This document shows positions 1 through 8,765 of a stretch of DNA of 64,000 nucleotides, one piece after another. The notes beneath the pieces are model-generated. The model saw only the letters and a program-made list of their open reading frames with translations. It was not told the origin of the DNA and ran no database searches. The position numbers and the translations under genes were made by a program. Location: NCBI RefSeq assembly GCF_013374095.1, contig NZ_AP022672.1, forward strand, positions 3,179,501-3,243,500. The letters run 5' to 3'. Numbering within the stretch: position 1 is the stretch's first letter; the number at the start of each line of letters is the position of its first letter. Source of the stretch: Sphingomonas sp. HMP6. GTDB taxonomy: Bacteria > Pseudomonadota > Alphaproteobacteria > Sphingomonadales > Sphingomonadaceae.

Positions 1-286
1 AGCGCAGCCGGATCAAATCGGCCAGCGCGCCGCGCGCGGTCGCGACGGCGGTTTCGTCGTGCCGAGCGCGCAGCACCAGCCATCGGATCTGCAGCGCGCC
101 GAACACGACCCCGGCCGCCAAGGCGATCGCGGCGAACCCCTCGATCGCCAGATGCCCGCTCGCGGCCTCGCTGCGCGCGTCGCCCGCGACATCGACCAGG
201 AAGAACAGTGTGGCGAACAGCTGCAGGACCACGACGACGATCGTCGCCATGGTCCTGCGCTCAAGTGCGTGCCGTCGATCGGTCAT
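1..286 (-). CDS. N-terminal part of a two-TM membrane protein, probably a LuxR-type regulator (cut by window edge)
   Basis: The reading frame starts with ATG at 286 and is still open at base 1, giving about 95 residues. After a short basic start (MTDRRHALERR) there are two hydrophobic segments, at about residues 14-33 and 49-67, followed by an arginine-rich stretch ending ALADLIRLR. From memory, sphingomonads have small regulators with two N-terminal TM helices followed by a LuxR-type HTH. The HTH would lie outside the window, so the DNA-binding role is inferred. The next gene on the same strand ends only 9 bp upstream, so the two may be cotranscribed. Confidence 0.5.
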   Translation of the reverse strand, partial: MTDRRHALERRTMATIVVVVLQLFATLFFLVDVAGDARSEAASGHLAIEGFAAIALAAGVVFGALQIRWLVLRARHDETAVATARGALADLIRLR

Positions 287-295
287 CCGCGCAAT

Positions 296-919
296 CTACC
301 GTGCGCGCGGCAGCATCGCCATCACGATGTCGCGACCGCTGCGGCGCGTTTCGAACACCACCCCGGCGATGTGGAGAACGATCAGCAAATAGAGCAGGTT
401 GACGGCTACTTCATGGAGCTCGCCAAGCGGCCCTTCTTCGCGCTCGCCCGCCTCGCCCGCCTCGCCCGCCTCGGTGTCGGCTTCCTCGCTTGCTTGCGAC
501 ATCTCGGTAACGACGGTGGGGAGCGTGATTCCGGCGACCGTCGCGCGCGGGAGGCCTGCCATTGCGATGCCGCTGGCGATGATCACCCCCAGCGTCCCCC
601 AAATGGCATAGACCATCAGCGCGCCGAGCGGATTGTGCGAGGCGTGCGCGGTCTTCCGCCCGCGGACAATATCGCCGACATGCGCGATCGCGCGGCGCGG
701 GCTGGGCGGGAACGCGGCGAAGCGCGCTGCGCCGGGGCCGACCACGCCCCAGATCAGTCGCAAGCCGAACACCGCCGCCAGCCCGTAGCCGACCCAGAGA
801 TGCGCCGCCGAGCCAGCTTCGGTGAAGAGCGCATTGGCCAGGATCGCGGCGACAATTCCCCAATGCGTCACGCGGACGACCACGTCCCAGCGGCACGGTG
901 TCGCCTCAATCGCGGTCAT
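296..919 (-). CDS. cytochrome b/b6 (b561-like) domain protein
   Basis: This 207-residue membrane protein begins MTAIEATPCRWDVVVRVTHW. The early VRVTHW histidine, the GYGLAAVFGLRLIWG helix, a central helix (YAIWGTLGVIIASGIAMAG) and a late LIVLHIAGVVFE histidine helix fit the four-helix di-heme b561/NiFe-hydrogenase cytochrome b fold. Such proteins move electrons between quinol and periplasmic redox partners. A low-complexity acidic insert (EEADTEAGEAGEAGEREE) lies between helices 3 and 4. The ATG at 919 was chosen over a longer open frame because the upstream gene ends at 906 and the two overlap by 14 bp, as in a coupled pair. The partner cytochrome is not recognisable here. Confidence 0.8.
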   Translation of the reverse strand: MTAIEATPCRWDVVVRVTHWGIVAAILANALFTEAGSAAHLWVGYGLAAVFGLRLIWGVVGPGAARFAAFPPSPRRAIAHVGDIVRGRKTAHASHNPLGALMVYAIWGTLGVIIASGIAMAGLPRATVAGITLPTVVTEMSQASEEADTEAGEAGEAGEREEGPLGELHEVAVNLLYLLIVLHIAGVVFETRRSGRDIVMAMLPRAR

Positions 920-1166
920 GATCGTCCTCCCGTGCGGCGCCCGGGCGCTGCGCGCGGTGCTTTTCGCGCAGCTCTTCGCCGCGTTCGTGCGCGCGGTGTG
1001 GGGTCGGGGTGGCGGTTGCCTTGGGGCGCGGCTTGGCGTTGCTGGAAGGCGCGGCGGCCGCGGCTGTCTTGGTTGAACCGTTAGACCCGGGCTGCTCGGC
1101 TTGGCCCGGCCCGGCAACCAGGATCAGCGCGAGCGCGGCGGCGATGGTGGCACGTGGGATCGACAT
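906..1166 (-). CDS. small exported protein of unknown function
   Basis: An 86-residue protein with a clear signal peptide (MSIPRATIAAALALILVAGPGQA) and a strong Shine-Dalgarno (AAGGAG) seven bases before the ATG. The mature part is Ala/Pro/Lys-rich, then highly charged and histidine-containing (HERGEELREKHR, DDHDRD), without cysteines or a CXXCH motif. It overlaps the start of the cytochrome b gene by 14 bp and is probably translated with it. A periplasmic accessory role for that cytochrome is a guess from position only. Confidence 0.6.
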   Translation of the reverse strand: MSIPRATIAAALALILVAGPGQAEQPGSNGSTKTAAAAAPSSNAKPRPKATATPTPHRAHERGEELREKHRAQRPGAAREDDHDRD

Positions 1167-1435
1167 GGGAACACTCCTTGCTTGAGGTGTCCCGGCAGAT
1201 GTCCGACGCTCGCCCCGTCGGCCATTGGCGATTGGCTTATCCCGTGCGCCATAAGCGGCTGCTTAGCGGCTTGGTCGATGTGCAGCTGGGGGCGGCTGAA
1301 AGTATGCGCCGGTTGCCCGACAGGCGATCCGGTCCGCCCGCCGCAGAACGCGCACAGCCCGGCGGATTGCGTTTGCCAAGCGCGATCCGTCGGCCCTTGG
1401 GTGTGCCTACCCCGACAGTATGAAGAGGTGAGTAT

Positions 1436-1744
1436 ATGCGTCCCAATATTCCTAAGTCTGCGATTCTCGGTCTGATTTTGCTCGGATCGGTCGGCATCAG
1501 CGGCTGCGCGACCAAGGGCTTCGTGCGAAGCCAGATCGCCACCGTGAACGAACGAATCGATGGCATCGACGGGCGCGTCCGCACGGTCGAAGGCACATCA
1601 GGCCAGGCACTGGCAGCGGCGCAGGCGGCTGCCGGACAGGCGCAGCAAAATTCCCAGCGGATCGACCAGCTGGGCGGCCGCGTCGATGGGCTCGACCAGC
1701 AAATGCAGGCGCAGCAGCGGCGGCAGCGCAAGCCGCGCGGCTGA
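1436..1744 (+). CDS. small alanine-zipper-type lipoprotein
   Basis: A 102-residue lipoprotein. A basic N-terminus and hydrophobic stretch lead to a lipobox (GISGC, Cys24), predicting lipid attachment and outer-membrane placement. The rest (about 30-95) is a heptad-rich helix (IATVNERIDGIDGRVRTVEG, QRIDQLGGRVDGLDQQ) likely to form a trimeric coiled coil like Lpp or alanine-zipper lipoproteins. GAGGTG precedes the ATG. It sits 3 bp ahead of an L,D-transpeptidase-like gene. L,D-transpeptidases in some bacteria anchor Lpp-like proteins to peptidoglycan, but no C-terminal attachment Lys motif is obvious (it ends RKPRG). Confidence 0.75.
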   Translation: MRPNIPKSAILGLILLGSVGISGCATKGFVRSQIATVNERIDGIDGRVRTVEGTSGQALAAAQAAAGQAQQNSQRIDQLGGRVDGLDQQMQAQQRRQRKPRG

Positions 1745-1747
1745 TCC

Positions 1748-2527
1748 TTGATCGCTACACCTGAAGCGTTCGGGCATCCGGTGAACCGGGTGCCCGTTCG
1801 ACCGCGCCGCGGCGGTCTGGTGATGGTCGCCGCGGCGATTGGGCTGGCCGCCGTGCCGCTTTCGGCCGCGTCCTTGCCGAGTGCGAAGACGGCGAAGCGC
1901 AAGGCGGTCAAACCGCCGCCCGCCGTCGCAACCGTGCCGGTGCCCGAGCCAGTCCGCTCGCCCGATGCGGCGCGCCTCATCGCGTGGATCGCCTCGGCAC
2001 GCGACAATGGCAAACGCCCCTATCTCGTCATCGACAAGCAGGCCGCGTCGCTGTCGCTGTTCCGCGCGGACGGCAGTTTCGTCGGGGAGACGCCGGTGCT
2101 GCTCGGCATCGGGGTCGGGGATGATTCGTCGCCCGGCGTGGGTGCCAAGAAGCTTGAGGACATCGGCCCGGCCGAGCGCACCACGCCCGCCGGGCGCTTC
2201 GTGTCGAAATTCGGCCGCGCGTTCGGCAATCAGCGCGTGTTGTGGGTCGACTACGCCAATTCAGTCGCGCTGCACGCGGTGATCACCACGCACAAGAAGG
2301 AACGCCGCGTCGCGCGGCTGCTGTCGCCAACGCCCGATGACAATCGCATCAGCTTCGGCTGCATCAACGTCGGCGCGCGTTTCTATACCGGCAAGATTGG
2401 CGCGCTGTTCGGCAAGGCGGGGGGCATCGTCTATATCCTGCCCGAACGCACGCCGTTCGACACGGTGTTCCCGCGCGTGCGCCTGCTGCCCTATCTGAAC
2501 CCCGCAGCGCCCGGGCCGGCATCGTGA
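1748..2527 (+). CDS. L,D-transpeptidase (YkuD) family protein with variant active-site motif
   Basis: A 259-residue exported protein: basic N-terminus, hydrophobic signal or anchor (LVMVAAAIGLAAVPLSAAS), Pro/Lys linker, then a YkuD-like domain from about residue 95 (RPYLVIDKQAASLSLFRADG). LHAV and SFGCIN (Cys205, counted from 1748) mark the catalytic region. Family members normally have [S/T]HGC; here Phe replaces that His. Such enzymes make 3-3 cross-links or attach proteins to peptidoglycan in the periplasm. The start is uncertain: TTG at 1748 directly follows the lipoprotein stop, but GTG 1781 or ATG 1823 are possible. The 3' end overlaps the next gene by 4 bp (GTGA). Confidence 0.8.
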   Translation: MIATPEAFGHPVNRVPVRPRRGGLVMVAAAIGLAAVPLSAASLPSAKTAKRKAVKPPPAVATVPVPEPVRSPDAARLIAWIASARDNGKRPYLVIDKQAASLSLFRADGSFVGETPVLLGIGVGDDSSPGVGAKKLEDIGPAERTTPAGRFVSKFGRAFGNQRVLWVDYANSVALHAVITTHKKERRVARLLSPTPDDNRISFGCINVGARFYTGKIGALFGKAGGIVYILPERTPFDTVFPRVRLLPYLNPAAPGPAS

Positions 2528-2847
2528 TCTGGGCGGCCTTCGCGTTGGGCGCGGCGGACCCGTCGCCCGTGGTGGTCAGCCCGCTCGAAAGCGCGCAATT
2601 GGCGCGCGCGTGTAGCGGCAAGGACAGCGATACGAGCGCGAGTTTCTGCACCGGGTATATCCTCGGCATCTTCGACGCGCTGTCGCTCGCGCAGGAGATT
2701 TGCCCGTCGGCGAAGAAAGCCTCCACGCGCCAGGCGGTGGTGGCGGTGCGCAAGGCGCTGCGGCTCCATCCCGATCGTTGGACGAGCGCGCCGTCCTTTT
2801 TGGTGCGCGATGCGTTGAAACAGGCCTTCCCGTGCAAGCGAAAGTAG
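2524..2847 (+). CDS. Rap1a/Tai family immunity-like protein
   Basis: A 107-residue protein starting at GTG within the GTGA overlap with the transpeptidase gene. The core (ARACSGKD...FCTGYILGIFDALSL...CPSAK...VRKALRLHPDRW...PSFLVRDALKQAFPC) has the four spaced cysteines and the GY-GI-DA signature of the Rap1a/Tai fold. Known members are periplasmic immunity proteins against T6SS amidase effectors. No effector gene is nearby, and translational coupling to a peptidoglycan enzyme suggests a cell-wall role. The exact function is unknown. A short hydrophobic start may act as a weak export signal. Confidence 0.75.
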   Translation: MIWAAFALGAADPSPVVVSPLESAQLARACSGKDSDTSASFCTGYILGIFDALSLAQEICPSAKKASTRQAVVAVRKALRLHPDRWTSAPSFLVRDALKQAFPCKRK

Positions 2848-2925
2848 CGGCTGCCTGATTCGCGGTGCGGGGCGCGGGCGCGGGCGCGCCTTGGATTGGC
2901 CCCATTGCTGTAGGATGCCACTGTC

Positions 2926-3672
2926 ATGACAAGCGCGATTCGGACGTCCCTCCTTTCGATTTCTTCCCTTCGGCGTCTTGCCGCCTGGACGTCTGCCCTT
3001 GGCGGCGTCGCGCTGGCGCTGGGCGTGCCGGTCAGCGCGGCGCAGGCCGATGCGTTGCAAGCGAAGATCGTCGCGGCCGCGCGCGCCACGCCGACCGCAC
3101 GCTATGCATTTCGCCGGACGCTGGTGCTCGACCGCAGCGGCGCCGAGCGCAAGACCTATGTCGAGCACTTCGATCCACGCCGCGCACCGGCCGATCGCTG
3201 GTCGCTGGTCAGCGTCGACGCGCGTGCGCCCAGCCCCAAGGACCTCGCATCGGCGCGCAAGACCAAGCGCGGGCCGACGCCGTCTTACGCGCAAATCGCG
3301 GAGTGGTTCGGCGGTGCGGCAACGCGGACCGAGGTGAAGGGCGGCGTGCTCTATCGCTTCGCGCGGCTGCCCAAGGGGATTTTCAAGATCGGATCGCATG
3401 ATGCCTCCGCCGACACGCAAGCCGAGGCGCTGGTCAATACCGGCGGCGCGGTGCCGTTTGTCGAGCATGTGCGGATGACGTCGAACAAGAGCTTCAGCGT
3501 GATGCTGGTCGCGTCGCTGCGCAGTATCGCGGTTGATCAGCGCTATCGCCTGCTGGGCGACGGAAATGCAGTGCCCTCGGAGGCCAGCAGCGCGCTGACC
3601 GGCGCGATGATGGGCAAGGCCGGAACGATGCGGACGAGTACGAGCTACAGCGAGTTTCGCGCGATTCCATGA
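2926..3672 (+). CDS. conserved exported protein of unknown function
   Basis: A 248-residue protein with an N-terminal export signal (hydrophobic at about 20-42, ending SAAQA before DALQAKIV). The mature part starts with a helix, then a region rich in beta-like segments (YAFRRTLVLDRSG, KTYVEHFDPRRAP) resembling outer-membrane lipoprotein carrier-like or DUF-type folds in feel only. There are no cysteines or catalytic motifs. It stands alone between the immunity-like gene and the helicase. Function not recognised. Confidence 0.65.
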   Translation: MTSAIRTSLLSISSLRRLAAWTSALGGVALALGVPVSAAQADALQAKIVAAARATPTARYAFRRTLVLDRSGAERKTYVEHFDPRRAPADRWSLVSVDARAPSPKDLASARKTKRGPTPSYAQIAEWFGGAATRTEVKGGVLYRFARLPKGIFKIGSHDASADTQAEALVNTGGAVPFVEHVRMTSNKSFSVMLVASLRSIAVDQRYRLLGDGNAVPSEASSALTGAMMGKAGTMRTSTSYSEFRAIP

Positions 3673-3697
3673 TCGTGGACGGCGGCAGGGCTGGTCT

Positions 3698-6142
3698 TTG
3701 TGCGTCCGCGCACCCCATATCGACGGGGTGAACCGACCCGACCTCCCCACCCCGATCACCGACTGGTTCGCCGCCAAGGGCTGGGCGCCACGGCGGCATC
3801 AGCGCGAGATGCTCGATGTCGCGCGCGCCGGGGCACATGGCTTGCTCGTCGCGACGACGGGCGCAGGTAAGACGCTCGCTGGGTTCCTGCCGACGCTTGC
3901 CGAGCTGATCGAGCACCCGGCGGACGGGCTGCACACGTTGTACGTTTCGCCCTTAAAGGCGCTGGCGGTCGACGTGCAGCGCAATCTGCTCACCCCTGTC
4001 GCCGAAATGGGCGTCGATATCCGGATCGAAACGCGCACCGGTGACACCCCGTCGGATCGCAAGGCGCGGCAGCGGATCAAGCCGCCGCATATCCTGCTGA
4101 CGACGCCCGAATCGCTCAGCCTGCTGTTGAGCTACCCCGACAGCTTCACGATGTTCGAGGGCCTGAAGACGATCGTGGTGGACGAGGTCCACGCCTTCGC
4201 CACCGGCAAGCGCGGCGATTTACTCAGCCTGTGCATGGCGCGGCTGCAACGGATTGCGCCGGGCCTGCGGCGCGTGGCGCTATCGGCAACGGTGGCCGAT
4301 GCCGACGGCTACCGCGCCTGGCTCGCGCCCGATGGCGATATCGATACGGTCACGCTGGTGCAGGGCGAACCCGGCGCGCCGCCCAATGTCACGATCTTGC
4401 TGCCGCAGGGGCGGGTGCCGTGGTCGGGCCATTCGGGCCGCTATGCCGCCGAACAGGTGATGGCCGAGATCGAGCTCCACAAGACGACGATCGTGTTCTG
4501 CAACACCCGCGCGCTGGCCGAATTGATCTTTCAGGATTTGTGGAAGGTCAATGCGATGAATTTGCCGCTGGGGGTACATCACGGCTCGCTCAGCCTGGAG
4601 GCGCGACGCAAGGTCGAGGGCGCGATGGCCGACGGGCGGTTGCGCGGGCTGGTCGCGACCGCCAGCCTCGATCTCGGGGTCGATTGGGGCGATGTCGATT
4701 GCGTGGTTCAGATGGGCGCGCCGAAAGGATCGTCGCGTTTGCTGCAGCGGATCGGCCGCAGCAATCACCGGCTGGATGAACCGTCCGAGGCGATCGTCGT
4801 GCCGGGCAATCGCTTCGAATATCTCGAAGCGCGGGCAGCACTCGACGCGGTCGAAGCGGGCGAGCTCGACCCCGACGTGTTCCGCATGGGCGCGCTCGAC
4901 GTGCTGGCGCAGCATGTGATGGCGTGTGCCTGCGCGGCGCCATTCGAACAGGGGGCGTTGCTCGACGAGGTCCGCTCGGCCTTGCCTTATTCGGCGCTGC
5001 CCACCGAGACATTCGAGCAAGTGCTCGGCTTCGTCCGCGACGGCGGCTATGCGCTGAAGGCGTACGACAAGTTTAAGCGCCTGACGCAGGACGCAGACGG
5101 CATGTGGCGGGTCAGCCTGCCGAAATTTGTTGCGCAGCATCGCCTGAATGCCGGGATCATCGTCGAGGCGACGATGCTGACCGTACGCTTCGGCAACGGG
5201 CGGGCTTTGGGGCGAGTCGAGGAGGGCTTTGCCGCGACCCTTTCCCCGCGCGACACCTTCTTTTTCGCGGGGTTGAGCCTGGAGGTAGAGCGGATCGACA
5301 CCGAGTCGATCGTGGTCCGCGCAACGTCGCGGCCCGCGCGCATCCCGAGCTATGGCGGCGCGCGGATGGCGCTGTCGACCAACCTTGCGGACCGTGTACG
5401 CGGGTTTCTCGCCGATCCGGACGCGTGGCGGCGCTTTCCCGATGATGTGCGCGAATGGCTCGAGGTGCAGCAGGTGCGATCGGTGATGCCGCGGCCGGGG
5501 CAGTTATTGGTCGAGACCTTCCCGCGTGAGGGCAAGCATTACATGGTCGCCTACAGTTTCGAAGGCTGGAACGCACATCAGTCGCTCGGCATGTTGGTGA
5601 CGCGGCGGATGGAGACGCAGGGGCTGAAACCGATCGGCTTCGTCTCAAACGATTATGCGCTGGCGTGTTACGGGCTGGAGCCGATCACCGACCCGGCGGC
5701 GTTGTTCTCGCGCGATATTTTGGAGGATGAGTTCGTCGATTGGGTGCAGCAATCGTCGCTGCTCAAACGCGCGTTTCGGGAGGTCGCGGTGATTGGCGGG
5801 CTGGTCGAGCGGCAGATTCCGGGCAAGCGCAAGACCGGCAAGCAAGTCAGTTTCTCGACCGATCTGATCTATGACGTGCTGCGCAAATATGAGCCGGGAC
5901 ATGTCCTGCTGCAAGCCGCCTGGGCCGATGCGCGTGCACGGATGACCGATGTCGGGCGGCTGGCCGACTTGCTCGATCGTGCGGCGGACACGATGCTGCA
6001 CGTCGATCTGGAACGGATCTCGCCGCTCGCGGTGCCGGTGCTGACGCTGATCGGGCGCGAGCATGTGTCGCAGGGGCTGGCCGACGATGCGCTGTTGATC
6101 GAGGCCGAAGTGCTGGCGGCGGAGGCGATGAGGCTGGATTAG
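3698..6142 (+). CDS. ligase-associated DNA damage response DEXH-box helicase (Lhr-type)
   Basis: An 814-residue superfamily-2 helicase. Visible motifs: Walker A ATTGAGKT at about residue 52, VSPLKALAVD, TTPESL, DEVH (motif II), SATVAD (motif III), FCNTRALAE (Ia/IV region), ATASLDLGVDWG and QRIGRSNH (motifs V and VI), then an Lhr-core winged-helix and beta-barrel region. In many bacteria this ~810-residue form clusters with an ATP-dependent DNA ligase, an exonuclease and PdeM in a repair set. Here PdeM is about 6 kb downstream and no ligase is in the window. GTG at 3698 was used as start; GTG at 3728 (VNRPDLPTP) is equally possible. Confidence 0.9.
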   Translation: MCVRAPHIDGVNRPDLPTPITDWFAAKGWAPRRHQREMLDVARAGAHGLLVATTGAGKTLAGFLPTLAELIEHPADGLHTLYVSPLKALAVDVQRNLLTPVAEMGVDIRIETRTGDTPSDRKARQRIKPPHILLTTPESLSLLLSYPDSFTMFEGLKTIVVDEVHAFATGKRGDLLSLCMARLQRIAPGLRRVALSATVADADGYRAWLAPDGDIDTVTLVQGEPGAPPNVTILLPQGRVPWSGHSGRYAAEQVMAEIELHKTTIVFCNTRALAELIFQDLWKVNAMNLPLGVHHGSLSLEARRKVEGAMADGRLRGLVATASLDLGVDWGDVDCVVQMGAPKGSSRLLQRIGRSNHRLDEPSEAIVVPGNRFEYLEARAALDAVEAGELDPDVFRMGALDVLAQHVMACACAAPFEQGALLDEVRSALPYSALPTETFEQVLGFVRDGGYALKAYDKFKRLTQDADGMWRVSLPKFVAQHRLNAGIIVEATMLTVRFGNGRALGRVEEGFAATLSPRDTFFFAGLSLEVERIDTESIVVRATSRPARIPSYGGARMALSTNLADRVRGFLADPDAWRRFPDDVREWLEVQQVRSVMPRPGQLLVETFPREGKHYMVAYSFEGWNAHQSLGMLVTRRMETQGLKPIGFVSNDYALACYGLEPITDPAALFSRDILEDEFVDWVQQSSLLKRAFREVAVIGGLVERQIPGKRKTGKQVSFSTDLIYDVLRKYEPGHVLLQAAWADARARMTDVGRLADLLDRAADTMLHVDLERISPLAVPVLTLIGREHVSQGLADDALLIEAEVLAAEAMRLD

Positions 6143-6183
6143 TCGCGCTTGTCGTAGGGCCGGAACGGGCGTACCTTCGTCAC

Positions 6184-7131
6184 ATGAACCCGGCGCTGCT
6201 CCTCGCCTCTCCCCTGCTCGCGCTGCTCAGTCCGGAACAGCCCGCGCCCGATCCTGCTGCGCAGCAAAATCCGCAGCAGATTCCACGCGATCAGCTCGAT
6301 TTCGCCAATGACGATACGCGCATGACGGTGCCGGTAACGATCGGCGCGACCGGTCCCTACCGCTTTGTCGTGGACACCGGATCCGAACGCACCGTCATCG
6401 CCCGCGAACTTGCGGAATCGCTTGGGCTGGCACCGGGACGGACGGTGCGGATCACCGCGATGGCGGGGTCGGCCAGCGTCGGGACCTTCCTCATTCCTGA
6501 TATCGGAGTCGGCACTGCTGGGCGCGGCGCGCGCATCACCAACGTGCGGATCGAGGCACCGGCGCTGGTGCAGCGGCATCTGGGTGCGCAGGGGCTGGTC
6601 GGGATCGACACGCTCAAGGACCATGCCGTCACGATCGATTTCGCGCGTCAGGCGATGACGGTGACGCCGTCGTCGAAACGCATCCGGATCGAACGGTTTG
6701 GCCGGGACGATATCGTCATCCGCGCAAAGAACCTGCTCGGTCAGCTCGTCGTAACCGACGCGAGCTATCGCGGACGCCGGATCCGGGTCGTGATCGACAC
6801 GGGGTCGGTCGTCAGCATGGGCAATCTCGCCTTGCGCCGCCTCGTCGCGCGCGACTCCGGGCTTATGACCCCGGTCAAGTTGATGAGCGTCACCGGCGGC
6901 GTGCTGGAGGCGGATTATACCCAGGTCGGGCAAATCCAGCTGGGGAAGATTGCCTTCGCCAATTTGCCCGTGGCCTTCTCGGACGCGCCACCGTTTGCGC
7001 GGCTCGGTCTGCGTGAAGTACCCGCCTTGTTGCTTGGGATCGACGCCTTGCGCCTGTTCGGGCGCGTGCGAATCGATTTCGCCAACCGCGAACTTCGGTT
7101 GGCGCAGCCGAAGGACGCGGCGGCGCTTTAG
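6184..7131 (+). CDS. exported retropepsin-like aspartyl protease with duplicated domain
   Basis: A 315-residue protein with a short signal peptide (MNPALLLASPLLALLSPEQ). It holds two copies of the retroviral-type aspartic protease core: FVVDTGSERT at about residue 62 and VVIDTGSVVS at about 204, each followed by a hydrophobic-Gly flap-side segment (GLVGIDTLKDH; ALLLGIDALRLFG). Two DTGS loops in one chain resemble a pepsin-like covalent dimer rather than the usual homodimer. Substrates are unknown; periplasmic proteolysis is inferred. It lies 41 bp after the helicase and is not obviously related to it. Confidence 0.8.
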   Translation: MNPALLLASPLLALLSPEQPAPDPAAQQNPQQIPRDQLDFANDDTRMTVPVTIGATGPYRFVVDTGSERTVIARELAESLGLAPGRTVRITAMAGSASVGTFLIPDIGVGTAGRGARITNVRIEAPALVQRHLGAQGLVGIDTLKDHAVTIDFARQAMTVTPSSKRIRIERFGRDDIVIRAKNLLGQLVVTDASYRGRRIRVVIDTGSVVSMGNLALRRLVARDSGLMTPVKLMSVTGGVLEADYTQVGQIQLGKIAFANLPVAFSDAPPFARLGLREVPALLLGIDALRLFGRVRIDFANRELRLAQPKDAAAL

Positions 7132-7173
7132 ACCGGCTCGGCTCACGGTCGTTTGACCTGAGGTTTCCCCCCT

Positions 7174-7263
7174 CCGTTCGGGCTGAGCGTGTCGAAGCCC
7201 CGGCTGCTACAAGCCGCGTCGGATGGGCGGCACGCTGCCCTTCGAGAGGCTCAGGGCGAACGG
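7174..7263. repeat. palindromic dispersed repeat, copy 1
   Basis: A 90-bp imperfect inverted repeat starting CCGTTCGGGCTGAGCGTGTC and ending in the near-complementary GGCTCAGGGCGAACGG. It belongs to the same family as 12601-12690, 14302-14389 and 55379-55469. It occupies most of the gap between the retropepsin-like gene and the M20 peptidase. Confidence 0.85.
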
Positions 7264-7332
7264 GGGGTCCGTAACGGTTGCGTTCGCGGCACAGCGCGTT
7301 AGCTTCTGTCCCACATAAAAGGGGCCTTTCAC

Positions 7333-8730
7333 ATGCGCGCACTCACGACAGCAACGATCCTCGGTCTGGCGGCGATCGCCAGCGCAGCATCGGCGCAGGA
7401 TCGGCCCGACCAGAAGGCGTACTTCGGGCTCTACAAGGAATTGGTTGAGACCAACACGACGCTGTCCAGCGGGAGCTGCACGCAAGCTGCCGCACAGATC
7501 GGCACGCGGCTGAAGGCGGCAGGCTATGCCGACAGCGACGTCACGCTGTTCTCGGTGCCCGAGCGCGCCAAGGAAGGCGGCATCGTCGCGGTCATTAAGG
7601 GGAGTGACGCCACGGCCAAGCCGATGCTGCTGCTCGGCCATCTCGACGTGGTGGAGGCCAAGCGCGCCGATTGGGTGCGCGATCCCTTCACGCTGATCGA
7701 CGAGGGCGGCTATTATTATGCACGCGGGACAGTCGACGACAAGGCGATGGCTTCGGTCTGGGCGGATTCGATGATCCGCCTCAAGCAGGAGGGGTATCGC
7801 CCCAAGCGCACGATCAAGCTGGCGCTAACCTGCGGCGAGGAAACGACTTTCGCGTTCAACGGCGCGGAATGGCTGGCGAAGAACAAGCGCGACCTGATCG
7901 ATGCCGAATTCGCGCTCAACGAAGGCGGCGGCGGGCGCTACGGCCCCGACGGCAAGCCGCAATTGCTGGCGCTGCAAGTCGGCGAGAAGGCTTCGCAGAA
8001 TTACGCGTTCGAGGTGACCAACCCCGGCGGGCACAGCTCGCAACCGGTGCCCTCGAACGCGATCTACGAGCTGTCCGACGCGTTGAAGGCGGTGCAGGGC
8101 TATGAATTCCCGGTCAAGTTCAGCGATACGACGCGCGCTTTCTTCAGCATGGCGGCGCTCGGTTCCCCGCCCGTGCTACGCGATGCGATCATGAAGCTGT
8201 TGGCCAACCCGAACGATGCCGCCGCCGACAAGATCGTGAGTTCAGAAAAAATGATGCATTCGACGCTGCGCACGACCTGCGTCGCGACGATCGTGACGGC
8301 GGGTCATGCCGAGAATGCGCTGCCGCAGCGCGCGACTGCCAACGTCAATTGCCGCATCTTCCCTGGCGAGACGGTGCCGGGCACGCTCGCCAAATTGCAG
8401 GAGCTCGCCGGGCCGAAGGTCAAGGTCAGCGCCAACCCACCGATCCGCCCGACCGCGATCCCGCCCGCGCTCGATCCAAAGATCACCGGCCCGGTAAAGG
8501 CAGTGGCGGCGAAGCATTTCCCCGGCCTGCCGCTGCTGCCGCTGATGTCGACCGGCGCGACCGACGGGATCTTCCTCGAGGCGGTCGGGATTCCGGTTTA
8601 CGGCGTGCCCGGTTTCTTCGTCGATGCCGACGGCAACGGCACGCACGGCCTGAACGAGCGGATCCGCAAGGATTCGCTGTATAATGGCCGCGATTATCTG
8701 TTCGATCTGGTCAAGGCGTTCGCCGGGTAA
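7333..8730 (+). CDS. exported M20/M25/M40 family metallopeptidase
   Basis: A 465-residue zinc peptidase with signal peptide (MRALTTATILGLAAIASAASA, cleavage before QDRP). Family motifs are visible: LLLGHLDVVEA (metal His/Asp), ARGTVDDKA (bridging Asp), CGEETTF (catalytic Glu) and FALNEGGGG; the dimerisation domain follows NPGGHSSQP, and STGATDG and GTHGLNER complete the metal site. It likely hydrolyses di- or oligopeptides in the periplasm. AGGGG precedes the ATG. A 14-bp tandem duplication spans its stop codon. Confidence 0.92.
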   Translation: MRALTTATILGLAAIASAASAQDRPDQKAYFGLYKELVETNTTLSSGSCTQAAAQIGTRLKAAGYADSDVTLFSVPERAKEGGIVAVIKGSDATAKPMLLLGHLDVVEAKRADWVRDPFTLIDEGGYYYARGTVDDKAMASVWADSMIRLKQEGYRPKRTIKLALTCGEETTFAFNGAEWLAKNKRDLIDAEFALNEGGGGRYGPDGKPQLLALQVGEKASQNYAFEVTNPGGHSSQPVPSNAIYELSDALKAVQGYEFPVKFSDTTRAFFSMAALGSPPVLRDAIMKLLANPNDAAADKIVSSEKMMHSTLRTTCVATIVTAGHAENALPQRATANVNCRIFPGETVPGTLAKLQELAGPKVKVSANPPIRPTAIPPALDPKITGPVKAVAAKHFPGLPLLPLMSTGATDGIFLEAVGIPVYGVPGFFVDADGNGTHGLNERIRKDSLYNGRDYLFDLVKAFAG

Positions 8731-8762
8731 GGGGCGCCGGGTAAGGGGCGCGCGGTAAGCGC
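8721..8762. repeat. 14-bp tandem repeat across the M20 peptidase stop codon
   Basis: CGCCGGGTAAGGGG occurs twice head to tail (8721-8734, 8735-8748), followed by a degenerate third unit (8749-8762). The peptidase TAA lies in the first unit. The end of the array can fold as GCGCGC-GGTAA-GCGCGC between two convergent genes, but no T-tract follows. Confidence 0.75.
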
Positions 8763-8765
8763 GCG

